A stretch of DNA of 64,000 bases from Fulvimarina manganoxydans (GCF_900176465.1 NZ_FWXR01000003.1:1-64000), one strand, 5' to 3'; counted from the first letter of the stretch, positions 45,563-55,247 are shown. Notes: generated from the sequence alone by a model not told the origin. Translations and numbers: made by a program.

Positions 45563-45932
45563 GTCCTCCTGAGATGCCGAGGCTGATCGCCGCAAGTATG
45601 CCCGGCATATAGACCTGCATCACGCTGCTCTCAATCCTGGCTTTCGCTGTCCCCAATGCGAGGATCGTACACACCACGAAGCAAAGTGCCGGAAGGGCCG
45701 CAAAAACCAATATGTCGGTCTTGTTGACGGTCGGTTGCGAGAGCATGGCGGTGATGCCGATGACGAAAGCAGTGACGAGAAATTCGATCCAAGCCGGAGC
45801 GAGATAGGTCGAGTAGAAGTGCTCAAAGAGGTCTTGCCCTGGCTTGTCGATCAACGCGAATTTGAGCCCAATGCCGATGACGACAGGAATAAAGGGCACC
45901 AGACCACGCAGGAAATCGTAACGGCCTTCCAC
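45543..45932 (-). CDS. Small multi-span membrane protein, unknown
   Basis: A 129-residue protein with four predicted membrane segments: FLRGLVPFIPVVIGIGLKFAL, WIEFLVTAFVIGITAML, ILVFAALPALCFVVCTILAL and MPGILAAISLGISGG. I do not recognise a family. The start taken is GTG 45932; the ribosome site is unclear. It lies between alr and radA and overlaps the next small gene. Most Hyphomicrobiales have no gene here, so this pair is probably a lineage-specific insertion into a conserved block. Confidence 0.6.
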   Translation of the reverse strand: MEGRYDFLRGLVPFIPVVIGIGLKFALIDKPGQDLFEHFYSTYLAPAWIEFLVTAFVIGITAMLSQPTVNKTDILVFAALPALCFVVCTILALGTAKARIESSVMQVYMPGILAAISLGISGGRVGKAL

Positions 45933-45955
45933 GTGCTTTCCACTCGAAGCTATCT

Positions 45956-47149
45956 CTATTCGCTATATCGCGCCTCTCGGCTGTGTTCAACACGGGCGAT
46001 CGGCGACGACCAGCTCCGCCTTACCCTTTGCCCGAGCCCCGTCAGCAACTCATAGCCGATGGTCCCCGCCGCTGCCGCCACCTCGTCCAAAGCGACGTTC
46101 GGGCCGAAGAACTCCGCGCGGTCGCCGGGTTGGATCGCGTCTTCGGGCAGGTCGGTCACGTCGAGAAGGGTCAGATCCATCGAGATGCGGCCGAGAATTG
46201 GGACGCTATGACCTGCGAGGACGGCATGGGGGCCGGGAGAGAGGCCGCGCATGGGAATGCCTGCCCCGGACAGGGTGCGAAGATAGCCGTCGGCATAGCC
46301 GAGACCAACGGTCGCGATCCGCGTCGGGCGTTCGAGACGCGCCGAGCCGCCATAGCCCGCGCGCTCGCCGGTTCTTGCCTCACGAATCTGCAGGACCGCC
46401 GCCGAGAGTGTCGCGACCGTATTGGGACGGCCATCCGACTGGGGCCCGGCACGCCCGCCATAAAGGGCGATGCCGGGGCGCGTCAGGTCGAGGGTGTAAT
46501 CCGGGCCGAGAAAGCACGCCGCGGAATTAGCGAGCGAGCGTTCGGCGCCGGGAAAGCGGTCGGCGATCCCCATGAACCGGGCGCGCTGATGTTCGCTCTG
46601 GTCCGGGTCTTCATCGGCGCTGGCGAGATGGCTCATCACCATCGATACGTCGAGCGCGCCATGCATGGCGGCTTCGACAATTGGCAGGGCGCTCTCGTCG
46701 AGGCCGAGCCGGTTCATGCCGGTCTCGAATTGAAGCGCGGCGGGCGCGCGTCTATCCGCCCGCTCCAGGCCTTCGCCCCAGGCTGCGATCTGGGCGAGAG
46801 TGGAGAGGACGGGGGTCAGCCGCGCGTCCAGGCAGAGAGGGATGTCAGTGAGATCGACGCCCTGAAGGATGTAGATCCGTGCGTCTCCGATCCCCGCCTC
46901 GTCGAGGGCGGGACGCAACTCGGCGCCTTCTTCGACCCAGGCGGTGAAGAAGTCCCGGCACCCGGCTTCGGCCAGGGCGAGGGCCACCGGCACGGCGCCA
47001 AGGCCATACCCGTTTGCCTTGACCGCCGCGCCCGTGCGCCCTGTTCGATTGAGCCGGGCGAGCGTCCGCCAATTGGCCTGAAGCGCCTCTCGGTCGATCG
47101 TCACGCGGGGCAAAAGGCTGGATCGATTGTCGGCTTCGAGATGGTTCAT
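45956..47149 (-). CDS. alr: Alanine racemase
   Basis: A 397-residue PLP enzyme interconverting L- and D-alanine for peptidoglycan. The Schiff-base Lys is in AVKANGYGLG. The GLGYADGYLR and AGYGGSARL stretches carry the family's Tyr region. GRISMDLTLLDVT is the C-terminal domain signature. ATG 47149 with GGAGAG upstream gives the usual length; the open frame to 47335 overlaps dnaB. The C-terminal extra VEHSREARYSE is slightly longer than usual. It follows dnaB by 26 bp, the standard order. Confidence 0.95.
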   Translation of the reverse strand: MNHLEADNRSSLLPRVTIDREALQANWRTLARLNRTGRTGAAVKANGYGLGAVPVALALAEAGCRDFFTAWVEEGAELRPALDEAGIGDARIYILQGVDLTDIPLCLDARLTPVLSTLAQIAAWGEGLERADRRAPAALQFETGMNRLGLDESALPIVEAAMHGALDVSMVMSHLASADEDPDQSEHQRARFMGIADRFPGAERSLANSAACFLGPDYTLDLTRPGIALYGGRAGPQSDGRPNTVATLSAAVLQIREARTGERAGYGGSARLERPTRIATVGLGYADGYLRTLSGAGIPMRGLSPGPHAVLAGHSVPILGRISMDLTLLDVTDLPEDAIQPGDRAEFFGPNVALDEVAAAAGTIGYELLTGLGQRVRRSWSSPIARVEHSREARYSE

Positions 47150-47175
47150 TCGGGACGAACGCTCTCCTTTTGCGA

Positions 47176-48666
47176 TCACTCGTAGCGTTCCGGAAGATAA
47201 GCCTCCTCGGCGAGATCGGAAAAGCGGGTGTATTCGGCCTGGAAGGCGAGGGATACCGTGCCGACAGGCCCGTGACGCTGCTTGGCGATGATGACGTCGC
47301 CCTTGCCGCGTGCCTCGTTCAAGGCCTGTTCCCACTTCAAATGCTCGTCCGTTCCGGGCTTGGGCTCGCGATTGGCGAGGTAATATTCGTCGCGATAGAC
47401 GAAAAGGACGACGTCGGCGTCCTGCTCGATCGAGCCCGATTCGCGCAAATCCGCGAGCTGGGGGCGCTTGTCCTCGCGGTTCTCCACCTGACGCGAGAGC
47501 TGGGAGAGCGCGATGATCGGCACCGAGAGCTCCTTGGCGAGCGCTTTCAGGCCCGTCGTGATCTCGGTGATCTCCTGCACGCGGTTCTCCGAGGACTTCT
47601 TGGATGAACCGGTCATCAGCTGGACGTAGTCGATCACCATCAGGTCGAGGCCGCGTTGGCGTTTCAGGCGCCTTGCCCGAGCCGCGAGCTGGGCGATCGA
47701 GATGCCGCCGGTCTGGTCGATATAGAGCGGGATTTTGCTCATCATCTCCGTGCAGGCGATCAGCTTCTGGAGATCGGCATCATTGATCTCGCCGCGCCTG
47801 ATCTTGGAGGACGAAATTTCGGTCTGCTCGGAAATGATACGGGTGGCCAGCTGTTCGGCTGACATTTCGAGGGAGAAGAAGCCGACCACGCCGCCATTCT
47901 TGGCCTTGAACGTGCCGTCGGCCTGTTCGGCCGGCTCATAGGCGGCCGCGACGTTGAAGGCGATGTTGGTGACGAGCGAGGTCTTACCCATAGCGGGGCG
48001 GCCGGCCAGAATGATCAAGTCGGAAGGCTGCAGGCCGCCCATCTTGCGGTCGAGGGTCTGAAGCCCCGACGAGATGCCGGAAAGGCCGCCATCGCGATCC
48101 TTGGCGGCGGTCGCCATTTGAACCGCCAGATCGATCGCGTCGCGGAAGGACTGGAAGCCGCCATCATAGCGTCCGGTCTCGGCGAGTTCGAAGAGCCGGC
48201 GCTCGGCATCCTCGATCTGCACCTTCGGCTCCATGTCGAGCGGCGCCTCATAGGCCAGATTGACCACATCCTCGCCAAGGCGGATCAGCGAGCGTCGAAT
48301 GGCGAGATCGTAGATCGCGCGACCATAGTCGCCGGTATTGATGATCGTTGTTGCCGCCGCCGCGAGACGCGCGAGATATTCGGAGACCGTGATGTCGCCG
48401 ACCCGTTGGGCGGCGGGCAGGAAGGTCTTGATCGTGACCGGATTGGCGATCTTGCCCATCCGCACCATCTCGGAGACCTTCGCGAAGATATCTCGGTGCA
48501 GCGGTTCGTAGAAATGCTCGGGTTTCAGGAAGTCATGGACGATGTAATAGGCATCGTTGTTGACCAGAATGGCGCCGAGCAGCGCCTGTTCGGCTTCCAG
48601 ATTGTTGGGCGCCTCGCGATAAAGCGCCTGCTCGTCCTGTTCGAGCTTGCGTAATGCCTCCGCCAT
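47176..48666 (-). CDS. dnaB: Replicative DNA helicase DnaB
   Basis: A 496-residue hexameric 5'-3' helicase that unwinds DNA at the fork. The N-terminal domain begins NNLEAEQALLGAILVNN. The RecA-like domain has Walker A AGRPAMGKTSL, IDQTGGISIAQLAARARR and the Walker B/QLM region LMVIDYVQLMTG, then SQLSRQVENREDKRPQLADLRESG. No intein is present. ATG 48666 gives a normal N-terminus and has GAAGG upstream; an in-frame start at 48714 is possible. It sits in the rplI...dnaB-alr-radA block. Confidence 0.97.
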   Translation of the reverse strand: MAEALRKLEQDEQALYREAPNNLEAEQALLGAILVNNDAYYIVHDFLKPEHFYEPLHRDIFAKVSEMVRMGKIANPVTIKTFLPAAQRVGDITVSEYLARLAAAATTIINTGDYGRAIYDLAIRRSLIRLGEDVVNLAYEAPLDMEPKVQIEDAERRLFELAETGRYDGGFQSFRDAIDLAVQMATAAKDRDGGLSGISSGLQTLDRKMGGLQPSDLIILAGRPAMGKTSLVTNIAFNVAAAYEPAEQADGTFKAKNGGVVGFFSLEMSAEQLATRIISEQTEISSSKIRRGEINDADLQKLIACTEMMSKIPLYIDQTGGISIAQLAARARRLKRQRGLDLMVIDYVQLMTGSSKKSSENRVQEITEITTGLKALAKELSVPIIALSQLSRQVENREDKRPQLADLRESGSIEQDADVVLFVYRDEYYLANREPKPGTDEHLKWEQALNEARGKGDVIIAKQRHGPVGTVSLAFQAEYTRFSDLAEEAYLPERYE

Positions 48667-48840
48667 GGCCTGACCTTCGTCCTCGTCGCGCCAAACCCTG
48701 CCCTTTGTCGGCAAGGCGCATGACGCCGTCTTTCAATCGGATCGCCGATCGTCCGAGCGCCGGCTCGCAGGGCCGGCGGCCATGGGGACGCCTCGGCGGA
48801 AGAGGACAGCGATACACGAGGTGCCCGATCCTTAACAGGG

Positions 48841-48868
48841 CCGGGACGGCACGGGTGCCCCGTCCCGG
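48841..48868 (-). terminator. GC-rich hairpin downstream of cfa
   Basis: CCGGGACGG pairs with CCGTCCCGG, and the loop folds further (GGCAC/GTGCC). It lies 48 bases past the cfa stop on the minus strand. There is no T-run, so it may be a weak or Rho-assisted terminator. Confidence 0.6.
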
Positions 48869-48915
48869 TCGGGCTTTCGATCAGCGGGGAACGCTGTGGA
48901 TAAGATTGGGGAAAG

Positions 48916-50196
48916 CTATTCGGCCGCCTCGCAACATTCGCGCCGCGCTAGCGTGCGTGCCGGGTCGGAGCCGTCGAGCTGTCGCAACCGTTCCTCGGCG
49001 TCGCTCATGTAACTTCGCGTGATCGGCAAAGCGTCGACCCGCTTTGCGAATTGCAGCTGGAAAACGACGCAATCCTGCCAGCGGAAGGCCGCTTCGGATG
49101 CTGCGAGGTAGAATTCCCACATGCGGCAGAACCGCTCATCATAGAGCGACTTGGCTTCGTTCCGCCTTTCGGCGAACCGCTCCCGCCATGCCTCGAGGGT
49201 CTTGGCATAATGAAGCCGCAACACCTCCACATCGGTGAGGATCAGCCCGCTTCGCTGCACCGGCTCCATGATTTCCGACAAAGCTGGCAGATAGCCGCCG
49301 GGGAAAATATAGCGGGAGATGAAGGCATTGGTGTTGGCCGGCGCGCCGTAGCGGCCGATCGTGTGGAGCAGCATCACACCGTTCTTATCGAGAAGCCGAT
49401 CGGCGTGCTGGAAGAATTCGTCGTAATAGTCGCGGCCCACATGCTCGAACATGCCGACGGACACGATGCGATCGAAGGGACCCTCGGTCTTGCGATAGTC
49501 CTCGATGCGAAAGCGCACCCGGTCGCCGAGCCTTTCCTTCATGGCCCGGCGCGAGGCGAGCTGATGCTGTTCGTCCGACAGCGTGATGCCGGTCACGTCC
49601 GCCGACAGATGGCGGCCGAGATAGAGCCCCAAGCCACCCCAGCCGCAGCCGATATCGAGGGTCTTGAGGCCGGGTCGATCAAAATTGAGCTTGGCGGCCA
49701 CATGCCGCTTCTTGGCGAGTTGGGCCTGATCAAGATCGTCGCCCGGACTCTCGAAATAGGCGCAGGAATATTGCCGGTCGATATCGAGGAAGAGGTCGTA
49801 GAGCTCGGCCGACAGGTCGTAATGATGCTGGACGTTCCGGCGTGCGCGCTTTGGCGTGTTGTGCTGGACGAAGCGCCGCCAGGTGAGGCGCATACGCTCG
49901 ATCGCCCGCATCCAGGGCTGGGCCGAAGCCTCGTTTCCAGCGTTGGAAAAGATCAGGGCCAGCGCGTCGTAGATGGTGCCTTCGACCATGTCGACGGCGC
50001 CATTCATATAGGATTCGCCGAATTTGAGCGCTGGGTTGACAGCGATCGCCCGTTCGGCGGCGCGCGACTTGATGTGGATGTGTACGGGGTCTCCGGCGCC
50101 ATCGCCGAAACGATGGGTCTCGCCGTCCCCATCGGTGATGAGAAGATTTCCGTCGCTGACGATGCGGCGAAGATAAAAAGACAATAGGCTGTTCAT
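48916..50196 (-). CDS. cfa: Cyclopropane-fatty-acyl-phospholipid synthase
   Basis: A 426-residue SAM-dependent methyltransferase that adds a methylene to unsaturated acyl chains of membrane phospholipids. NVQHHYDLSAELYDLFLD and the motif I LDIGCGWGGLGLYL bind substrate and SAM. VSVGMFEHVGRDYYDEFF and TIGRYGAP belong to the active site. The product hardens membranes against acid and stationary-phase stress. GGAGACTGGCC precedes the ATG at 50196. It sits between rplI and dnaB with a hairpin on each side, so it appears to be its own transcription unit. Confidence 0.95.
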   Translation of the reverse strand: MNSLLSFYLRRIVSDGNLLITDGDGETHRFGDGAGDPVHIHIKSRAAERAIAVNPALKFGESYMNGAVDMVEGTIYDALALIFSNAGNEASAQPWMRAIERMRLTWRRFVQHNTPKRARRNVQHHYDLSAELYDLFLDIDRQYSCAYFESPGDDLDQAQLAKKRHVAAKLNFDRPGLKTLDIGCGWGGLGLYLGRHLSADVTGITLSDEQHQLASRRAMKERLGDRVRFRIEDYRKTEGPFDRIVSVGMFEHVGRDYYDEFFQHADRLLDKNGVMLLHTIGRYGAPANTNAFISRYIFPGGYLPALSEIMEPVQRSGLILTDVEVLRLHYAKTLEAWRERFAERRNEAKSLYDERFCRMWEFYLAASEAAFRWQDCVVFQLQFAKRVDALPITRSYMSDAEERLRQLDGSDPARTLARRECCEAAE

Positions 50197-50310
50197 GGCC
50201 AGTCTCCGGCCTCGACAGACCGAGCCTCGGAAATGGCGGTCAACTTCGCGTCGTTTCCGGCCGGTCTCCAATAACGATCTGTTGAGACACTAAGACGCGA
50301 TCGGCCAAGG

Positions 50311-50338
50311 AAAAGGGCCCCGCATCGACGAGGCCCCA
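50311..50338 (-). terminator. Rho-independent terminator after rplI
   Basis: On the minus strand GGGCCTCG pairs with CGGGGCCC (one T-G wobble) around TCGATG and is followed by TTTT. It lies 57 bases past the rplI stop. Confidence 0.8.
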
Positions 50339-50394
50339 AAAATATTCCAGTGCGAGACAAGGAAATCTCGCATTCGATGAACCGACTAGCGAAG

Positions 50395-51000
50395 TCAGGC
50401 GGCCGGTGTCGTCTCGTCTTCGGCTTCGCCCTCGGTCTCGGCCGCCTCGTCCTCGACCTCGGCCTCATCCTCGAGGATCTCGTCTTCCTCGTCGGAGCCG
50501 TAGATCGCTTCGTAGGAGGTCAGATCCTCACCAGCTTCCTGACGCTGAGCCTCGTCCGGCGAACGGGCGACGTTGACATTGATCGTCACCTCGACCTCCG
50601 GATGGAGGGCGATCAGCACCGGATGGACGCCGATCATCTTGATCGGCTGCTGCATGGCGACCTCGTTGCGGCCGACCTTGAAGCCTTCGGCGGCCATCAG
50701 ATCGGCAACGTCGCGCGCCGAAACCGAACCGTAGAGCTGGCCCGTCTCGCCGGCGGAGCGAACCGCGACGAAGGTCTTACCCTCGAGCCGGTCGGCGACC
50801 GTACGGGCATCGGCCTTGCGCTCTTCATTGCGCTGGATGATCTGAGCCTTCTGGGCCTCGAAGCGGGCGCGGTTGGCGTCGTTGGCGCGAAGGGCGCGGC
50901 CCGTCGGCAGAAGATAGTTGCGGGCATAGCCGTCGCGCACGCGCACGGTGTCGCCGATCTGGCCGAGACGGCCAATGCGTTCGAGAAGAATGACGTCCAT
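50395..51000 (-). CDS. rplI: 50S ribosomal protein L9
   Basis: A 201-residue ribosomal protein binding 23S rRNA near the L1 stalk. The N-terminal signature [19 protein letters not shown], then [13 protein letters not shown], is followed by the long helix and C-terminal domain ([15 protein letters not shown]). The last 45 residues are a strongly acidic tail ([19 protein letters not shown]), longer than in Escherichia coli (149 aa) but usual for Hyphomicrobiales. AAAGGACAAAACA precedes the ATG at 51000; the longer in-frame extension is spurious. Confidence 0.96.
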   Translation of the reverse strand: MDVILLERIGRLGQIGDTVRVRDGYARNYLLPTGRALRANDANRARFEAQKAQIIQRNEERKADARTVADRLEGKTFVAVRSAGETGQLYGSVSARDVADLMAAEGFKVGRNEVAMQQPIKMIGVHPVLIALHPEVEVTINVNVARSPDEAQRQEAGEDLTSYEAIYGSDEEDEILEDEAEVEDEAAETEGEAEDETTPAA

Positions 51001-51067
51001 TGTTTTGTCCTTTCGATGATCCGTCGATTGTCTTTTCGGGTTCCGGGTCGAGGTGCTGCGACCCGCG

Positions 51068-52042
51068 TCAGCGCGGGCCCGGCCTCGTGAGCGCCTCACC
51101 ACGACGCCATGTCTCGACGATGCCCATGACGACGAAGACGAGAAGCGGGAAGGTGAGGAGAAGGATGGTGGCATAGACCGTGAAGAGCACGAGGCCACGG
51201 GCCGGGCGCCCGCGTGTGCGTCTGTGAAGGCGTGCCAGCCCGACCAGCGCGAAAGCGATGCCAAATGCGCCGGTAAAGACGGTCGCAACAAGATGCGCCG
51301 CGCCTGGAATGAAGGTGCCGATCAGCGAGACGACGAAGATCAGCAGCGCGCCCTGCGGCAGATTGGCGACCTGGGGCAGGTCGTCCTGGGGGCGCGGGAA
51401 TTTGCCGGAGGAGCGCGCGATCCGAGCACCGAGATAAAGGCAGATGACGAGAACCAGCGTCAGCACCGCCGGCTGGATCAGCGGCACCAGAGCGACGATC
51501 AGCCCGGCCATATTCTCCAGCTGGACGCGAGCGGCCGGATCGAGATCGTTGGCGCCTTCGGTCAGCGAGGCCGTCAGAGCCGGCAGGATTTCCTGCGGAT
51601 CGTAGGCGAGCATCCAGCCAAGCAGGACGCAGGCGACGGCCGCCGCCACGGTCAGGACGAACAGGATCCGCGAGACGGGAAACCACCGGATGGCCGGCTC
51701 GGACATCGGGACGTCATGCGGCGAGTGAGGCGTTTCCGCCGTGCTTTCCGTGACGCTCGCACGTCCGCCAAGATGGGCTGCGACGGCGATCGGCAGGGTC
51801 AGGGCGATGGCGAGCGTGAAGGCGCTCGGAACGTTCTGGGTGATGAGGAAGATGACGAGAGGCCCGACGAGCGCGGCAATGTAACCAGCGCTTCGGCCCC
51901 AGCCGAGACCTGCGATCGCAATGGGCAGCGGAGCGGCGAGTGCCAAGCCGACGGCACTGCCGGACTGCAGCGCAAGCCCCGCAAAGAGGAGCGCGCTTGC
52001 AAGGCCCGAAAGACCGGCCACAAGAAGGGTCGAGGGTGTCAT
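51068..52042 (-). CDS. DUF2232 domain-containing membrane protein
   Basis: A 324-residue integral membrane protein with about eight or nine hydrophobic segments, such as [57 protein letters not shown] and [18 protein letters not shown]. It matches the DUF2232 family found between rpsR and rplI in alphaproteobacteria. Position is strongly conserved, function unknown; YybS-like substrate carriers are distant relatives. ATG 52042 is the start. It lies 67 bp upstream of rplI. Confidence 0.9.
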   Translation of the reverse strand: MTPSTLLVAGLSGLASALLFAGLALQSGSAVGLALAAPLPIAIAGLGWGRSAGYIAALVGPLVIFLITQNVPSAFTLAIALTLPIAVAAHLGGRASVTESTAETPHSPHDVPMSEPAIRWFPVSRILFVLTVAAAVACVLLGWMLAYDPQEILPALTASLTEGANDLDPAARVQLENMAGLIVALVPLIQPAVLTLVLVICLYLGARIARSSGKFPRPQDDLPQVANLPQGALLIFVVSLIGTFIPGAAHLVATVFTGAFGIAFALVGLARLHRRTRGRPARGLVLFTVYATILLLTFPLLVFVVMGIVETWRRGEALTRPGPR

Positions 52043-52152
52043 CGTCTGGTGTCGCTGTCCTGCGTCTTTTGCAGTTAGGGGCCGCTCGGGCCCCAGCTTG
52101 GCTCTGTAAAGTCTTGCAGACCCGACCGCCGCCTGACTGCGGAGGGATCAAG

Positions 52153-52177
52153 GCCCGGCGCGTCATGCGCGCCGGGC
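52153..52177. terminator. 10-bp hairpin between rpsR and the DUF2232 gene
   Basis: GCCCGGCGCG pairs exactly with CGCGCCGGGC around TCATG, 61 bases past the rpsR stop. On the minus strand the T-run is missing. It is probably an attenuator that lowers read-through from the ribosomal genes into DUF2232. Confidence 0.65.
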
Positions 52178-52237
52178 TTTCAATCTCGTCGGACCGACCG
52201 CTGTATGGGCGGGGTAGCCCGGAGCCCTTTCAGGCTA

Positions 52238-52486
52238 TCACTTCACCACATAGGGCAGAAGGCCCAGGAAGCGGGCGCGCTTGATCGCCTTTGCGAGAAG
52301 ACGCTGGTTCTTCTGCGAAACCGCCGTGATGCGCGAGGGAACGATCTTGCCGCGCTCGGAAATGTAGCGCTGCAGGAGACGAACGTCCTTGTAGTCGATC
52401 TTCGGCGCCTCGGCCCCGGAGAAGGGGTCGGACTTGCGGCGACGATGGAACGGACGACGGGTCGGAAGCTGTGCGATATCGACCAT
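52238..52486 (-). CDS. rpsR: 30S ribosomal protein S18
   Basis: An 82-residue ribosomal protein that binds with S6 to the central domain of 16S rRNA. It shows [34 protein letters not shown], then [22 protein letters not shown], the complete S18 signature. No zinc-binding Cys is present. It starts 5 bp after the rpsF stop, so the two are cotranscribed. Confidence 0.97.
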   Translation of the reverse strand: MVDIAQLPTRRPFHRRRKSDPFSGAEAPKIDYKDVRLLQRYISERGKIVPSRITAVSQKNQRLLAKAIKRARFLGLLPYVVK

Positions 52487-52491
52487 GATGA

Positions 52492-52968
52492 TTACTCCGA
52501 GTCGCTATTGCGTTCGCGGCGGGGACCACGGTCCTCGCGGTCGCCACGGGGGCCACGGTCGTCACGATCACCGCGCGGACCACGATCGTCGCGGTCACGG
52601 CGCGGGCCACGATCGTCACGGCCACCACGGCGCTGGCCGCGGTCGTCGCGCTTCTGCATCATGGCGGACGCGCCCTCTTCATGGGCGTCGACGCGGATGG
52701 TCATGAAGCGGATGACGTCCTCGTTGAAGCGCATCTGGCGCTCCATCTCCTGGACGGCCGACGCCGGGGCGTCGATGTTCATCAGCGTGTAATAGGCCTT
52801 GCGGTTTTTATCGATGCGATAGGCCAGGGACTTCAGACCCCAGTTCTCGACCTTCGCGACCTTGCCGCCGCCAGCTTCCAGAATGCCACGCAGGTTTTCG
52901 ACCAACTGATCAACCTGCTGGTTCGAGATGTCCTGACGCGCAAGGAAGACGTGCTCGTAAAGAGCCAT
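52492..52968 (-). CDS. rpsF: 30S ribosomal protein S6 with repetitive charged tail
   Basis: A 158-residue ribosomal protein. Residues 1-100 are the ferredoxin-like S6 fold ([60 protein letters not shown]). Residues 107-152 are a low-complexity tail built from repeats of the type [17 protein letters not shown]. Tails of this sort occur in other Hyphomicrobiales and may contact rRNA; their length varies. The start at 52968 follows AAAGGCG. The gene heads the S6-S18 operon. Confidence 0.96.
   Translation of the reverse strand: MALYEHVFLARQDISNQQVDQLVENLRGILEAGGGKVAKVENWGLKSLAYRIDKNRKAYYTLMNIDAPASAVQEMERQMRFNEDVIRFMTIRVDAHEEGASAMMQKRDDRGQRRGGRDDRGPRRDRDDRGPRGDRDDRGPRGDREDRGPRRERNSDSE
52513..52650 (-). 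repeat. Short imperfect tandem repeats encoding the S6 tail
   Basis: The DNA repeats a unit of about 21-24 bases coding for R-D-D-R-G-P-R-(R/G), about five times with substitutions. Such arrays change copy number by slippage. The protein feature is described under rpsF. Confidence 0.7.
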
Positions 52969-53445
52969 ATCGTTTCGCCTTTCCGGTTTCGTTTTCCTGT
53001 CGTAACGGAGCCGGATCCCAGCGGCTAAGCCTCTGCGACCTTTCCAGCCGGCGATAGGCCGGAAACGGAAAGGCGCAAATAAAGGGAACGGTCGAGAGCG
53101 GAGACACGGGAAGCCGGGACGTTTTCAGGGCCCCTGCATCCGGCTCAATCGAGCCGGGCGCCTTCCGTTCAGCCCCCAGCTGGGTCCGGACGTTCGACGA
53201 GGCGGCACATAGACCATTCCCGCAGCTTTCGCAACCGCAATGGCTGAGGGTTCGGTTCGTCCCTCCGACATCGATCGGCACGGCGCTGATTCGGGACCTT
53301 GCCGGCGGACGCCGCGCTTGACACGGCCGGTTTTTGTGAAACATGCCCCGGCGAAAGGGCCGGTGAACGCAACGCCAAGACGCAAGGTCGTCGATCGACC
53401 TGCGTTCGATGCCGGGCGGTGAGGCAAGGATCAGGAGCGAAACGC
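52969..53445. other. Intergenic region between divergent rpsF and fabD
   Basis: 477 bases. Near rpsF is a hairpin that could be its leader element (listed separately). Near fabD, TTGACA at 53318-53323 is a candidate -35 box on plus. The middle has no gene with family motifs; Arg/Pro-rich open frames on both strands look non-coding. Confidence 0.55.
53039..53073 (-). promoter_or_regulatory. Candidate leader hairpin of rpsF
   Basis: CCTTTCC (53039-53045) pairs with GGAAAGG (53067-53073), and an inner CCGGC/GCCGG stem is separated from it by an internal loop, about 70-105 bases upstream of rpsF. S6:S18-binding leaders are known as structured elements before rpsF in many bacteria. Specific match to that motif is not established here. 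Confidence 0.35.
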
Positions 53446-54384
53446 ATGACGACGGCACTCGTTTTTCCGGGGCAGGGCAGCCAGCAGGTCGGCATGGGAC
53501 GCGCCCTCCTCGAGGCCTATCCGGCCGCCCGCGCGGTCTTCGAGGAGGTCGACGAGGCGCTTGGCGAAAAACTGTCCGCGATCATCTTCGACGGACCGGC
53601 CGAGACCCTGACGCTGACGGCCAACGCCCAACCGGCGCTGATGGCCGTCTCGCTCGCGGCGATGCGCGCGCTCGAGAGCGAGGGCTATGCTGTCGACAAG
53701 GCAGCTTTCGTCGCCGGTCATTCGCTGGGCGAATATTCGGCCCTCGCGGCAGCCGGGGCCTTGTCGGTCACCGAGACGGCGAAGCTCCTGCGCATTCGCG
53801 GCAGCGCGATGCAGGAGGCGGTGCCAGCCGGCAAGGGCGCAATGGCGGCCATTCTCGGATTAGAGAGCGATGCGGTCGCCGCCCTGTGCAAGGAAGCGGC
53901 GGCCGATGGGGTTTGCGAGCCGGCCAACGACAATGGCGGCGGGCAGATTGTGATTTCCGGCGAGAAGGGAGCGGTCGAAAAGGCGATGGCGCTCGCTTTG
54001 GAACGCGGGGCCAAGCGGGCCATTGCGCTGCCCGTCTCTGCGCCCTTCCATTGCAGTCTGATGCAGCCGGCCGCCGATCGGATGGGCGAGGCTCTGAGCG
54101 AAGCACGCATCGAAGCGCCGAGAATTCCGCTCGTCAGCAATGTGACGGCAACTTCCACCAGCGATCCCGAAGCCATCCGCACGCGCCTCGTGGATCAAGT
54201 GACAGGTCAGGTGCGCTGGCAGGAATCGATGGTCTTCTTGGCCAATGAGGGCGTGACACAACTGGTCGAGATCGGCGCCGGAAAAGTCCTGTCGGGTCTC
54301 GCTCGTAGGATCGATAAAAGGCTGTCGGCACGAGCGGTTGGAACGCCGGAAGATATTGCGGCCTTCTTGCAGGATGGCGCCTGA
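53446..54384 (+). CDS. fabD: Malonyl-CoA:ACP transacylase
   Basis: A 312-residue enzyme that loads malonate from CoA onto acyl carrier protein for fatty-acid elongation. FPGQGSQQVGMG is the N-terminal signature. The nucleophile Ser93 is in GHSLGEYSALAA, and the His is in SAPFHCSLM. QVRWQESM and EIGAGKVLSGL close the fold. AGGAGCGAAACGC precedes ATG 53446; earlier in-frame codons lie in non-coding sequence. It starts the fab cluster, 125 bp before fabG. Confidence 0.97.
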   Translation: MTTALVFPGQGSQQVGMGRALLEAYPAARAVFEEVDEALGEKLSAIIFDGPAETLTLTANAQPALMAVSLAAMRALESEGYAVDKAAFVAGHSLGEYSALAAAGALSVTETAKLLRIRGSAMQEAVPAGKGAMAAILGLESDAVAALCKEAAADGVCEPANDNGGGQIVISGEKGAVEKAMALALERGAKRAIALPVSAPFHCSLMQPAADRMGEALSEARIEAPRIPLVSNVTATSTSDPEAIRTRLVDQVTGQVRWQESMVFLANEGVTQLVEIGAGKVLSGLARRIDKRLSARAVGTPEDIAAFLQDGA

Positions 54385-54509
54385 AGCGGCATCTAGCGCA
54401 AAAACGACGCGGCGAACGGCCACGGAAACGTGGCGAGAATTGCCCGACAAGTCGAGTTCGATGCCATGACGGCCGTCTCGACAAGGCCGAGAGGATGGAA
54501 GGAAGAGAC

Positions 54510-55247
54510 ATGTTCGAACTGACGGGTCGCAAGGCACTGGTGACCGGAGCGAGCGGTGGTATTGGCCGCGAGATCGCCGTCGCTCTGCATGCCGCCGGGG
54601 CGACGGTCGGTCTTCACGGCACGCGCCGCGACGCGCTGGACGCTCTTGCCGGAGAGCTCGGGGAGCGTGTCCATGTGCTTCCCGCAAATCTTGGCGATCG
54701 GGACGAGCAGAAGGCGCTGGCCGAGACGGCGGAAGAAACGCTGGGCGGCGTCGACATTCTCGTCAACAATGCCGGAATCACCAAGGACGGTCTCTTCGTA
54801 CGCATGTCGGACGAGGACTGGGACAAGGTCATTGAGATCGATCTGACGGCGGCCTTCCGCCTGACTCGGGGCCTTACCCATCCGATGATGCGTCGCCGCT
54901 TCGGCCGCATCATCAACATCACCTCGGTCGTCGGCGTGACCGGCAATCCGGGACAGGCGAATTACTGCGCGGCCAAGGCCGGTATGATCGGCTTTTCGAA
55001 GTCTTTGGCGAGCGAGATCGCCTCGCGCGGCGTGACGGTCAACTGCATTGCTCCGGGCTTTATCACCAGCGCGATGACCGAGAAGCTGAACGACAAGCAG
55101 AAGGACGCGATCATGGGGGCGATTCCCATGAAGCGTATGGGCGAGGCGAAGGAGGTGGCGTCCGCCGCCGTCTATCTTGCCTCCAACGAGGCATCCTACA
55201 TGACCGGCCAGACGCTGCATGTGAATGGCGGCATGGCGATGATCTGA
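54510..55247 (+). CDS. fabG: 3-oxoacyl-ACP reductase
   Basis: A 245-residue NADPH-dependent SDR that reduces the beta-keto group during fatty-acid elongation. ALVTGASGGIGREIA binds NADPH, VNNAGITKDGL is the NNAG motif, ITSVVGVTGNPGQANYCAAK holds the catalytic Ser, Tyr and Lys, and MTGQTLHVNGGM is the FabG C-terminus. AGGAAGAG precedes ATG 54510; an in-frame ATG at 54495 lies just before this ribosome site. Confidence 0.97.
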   Translation: MFELTGRKALVTGASGGIGREIAVALHAAGATVGLHGTRRDALDALAGELGERVHVLPANLGDRDEQKALAETAEETLGGVDILVNNAGITKDGLFVRMSDEDWDKVIEIDLTAAFRLTRGLTHPMMRRRFGRIINITSVVGVTGNPGQANYCAAKAGMIGFSKSLASEIASRGVTVNCIAPGFITSAMTEKLNDKQKDAIMGAIPMKRMGEAKEVASAAVYLASNEASYMTGQTLHVNGGMAMI

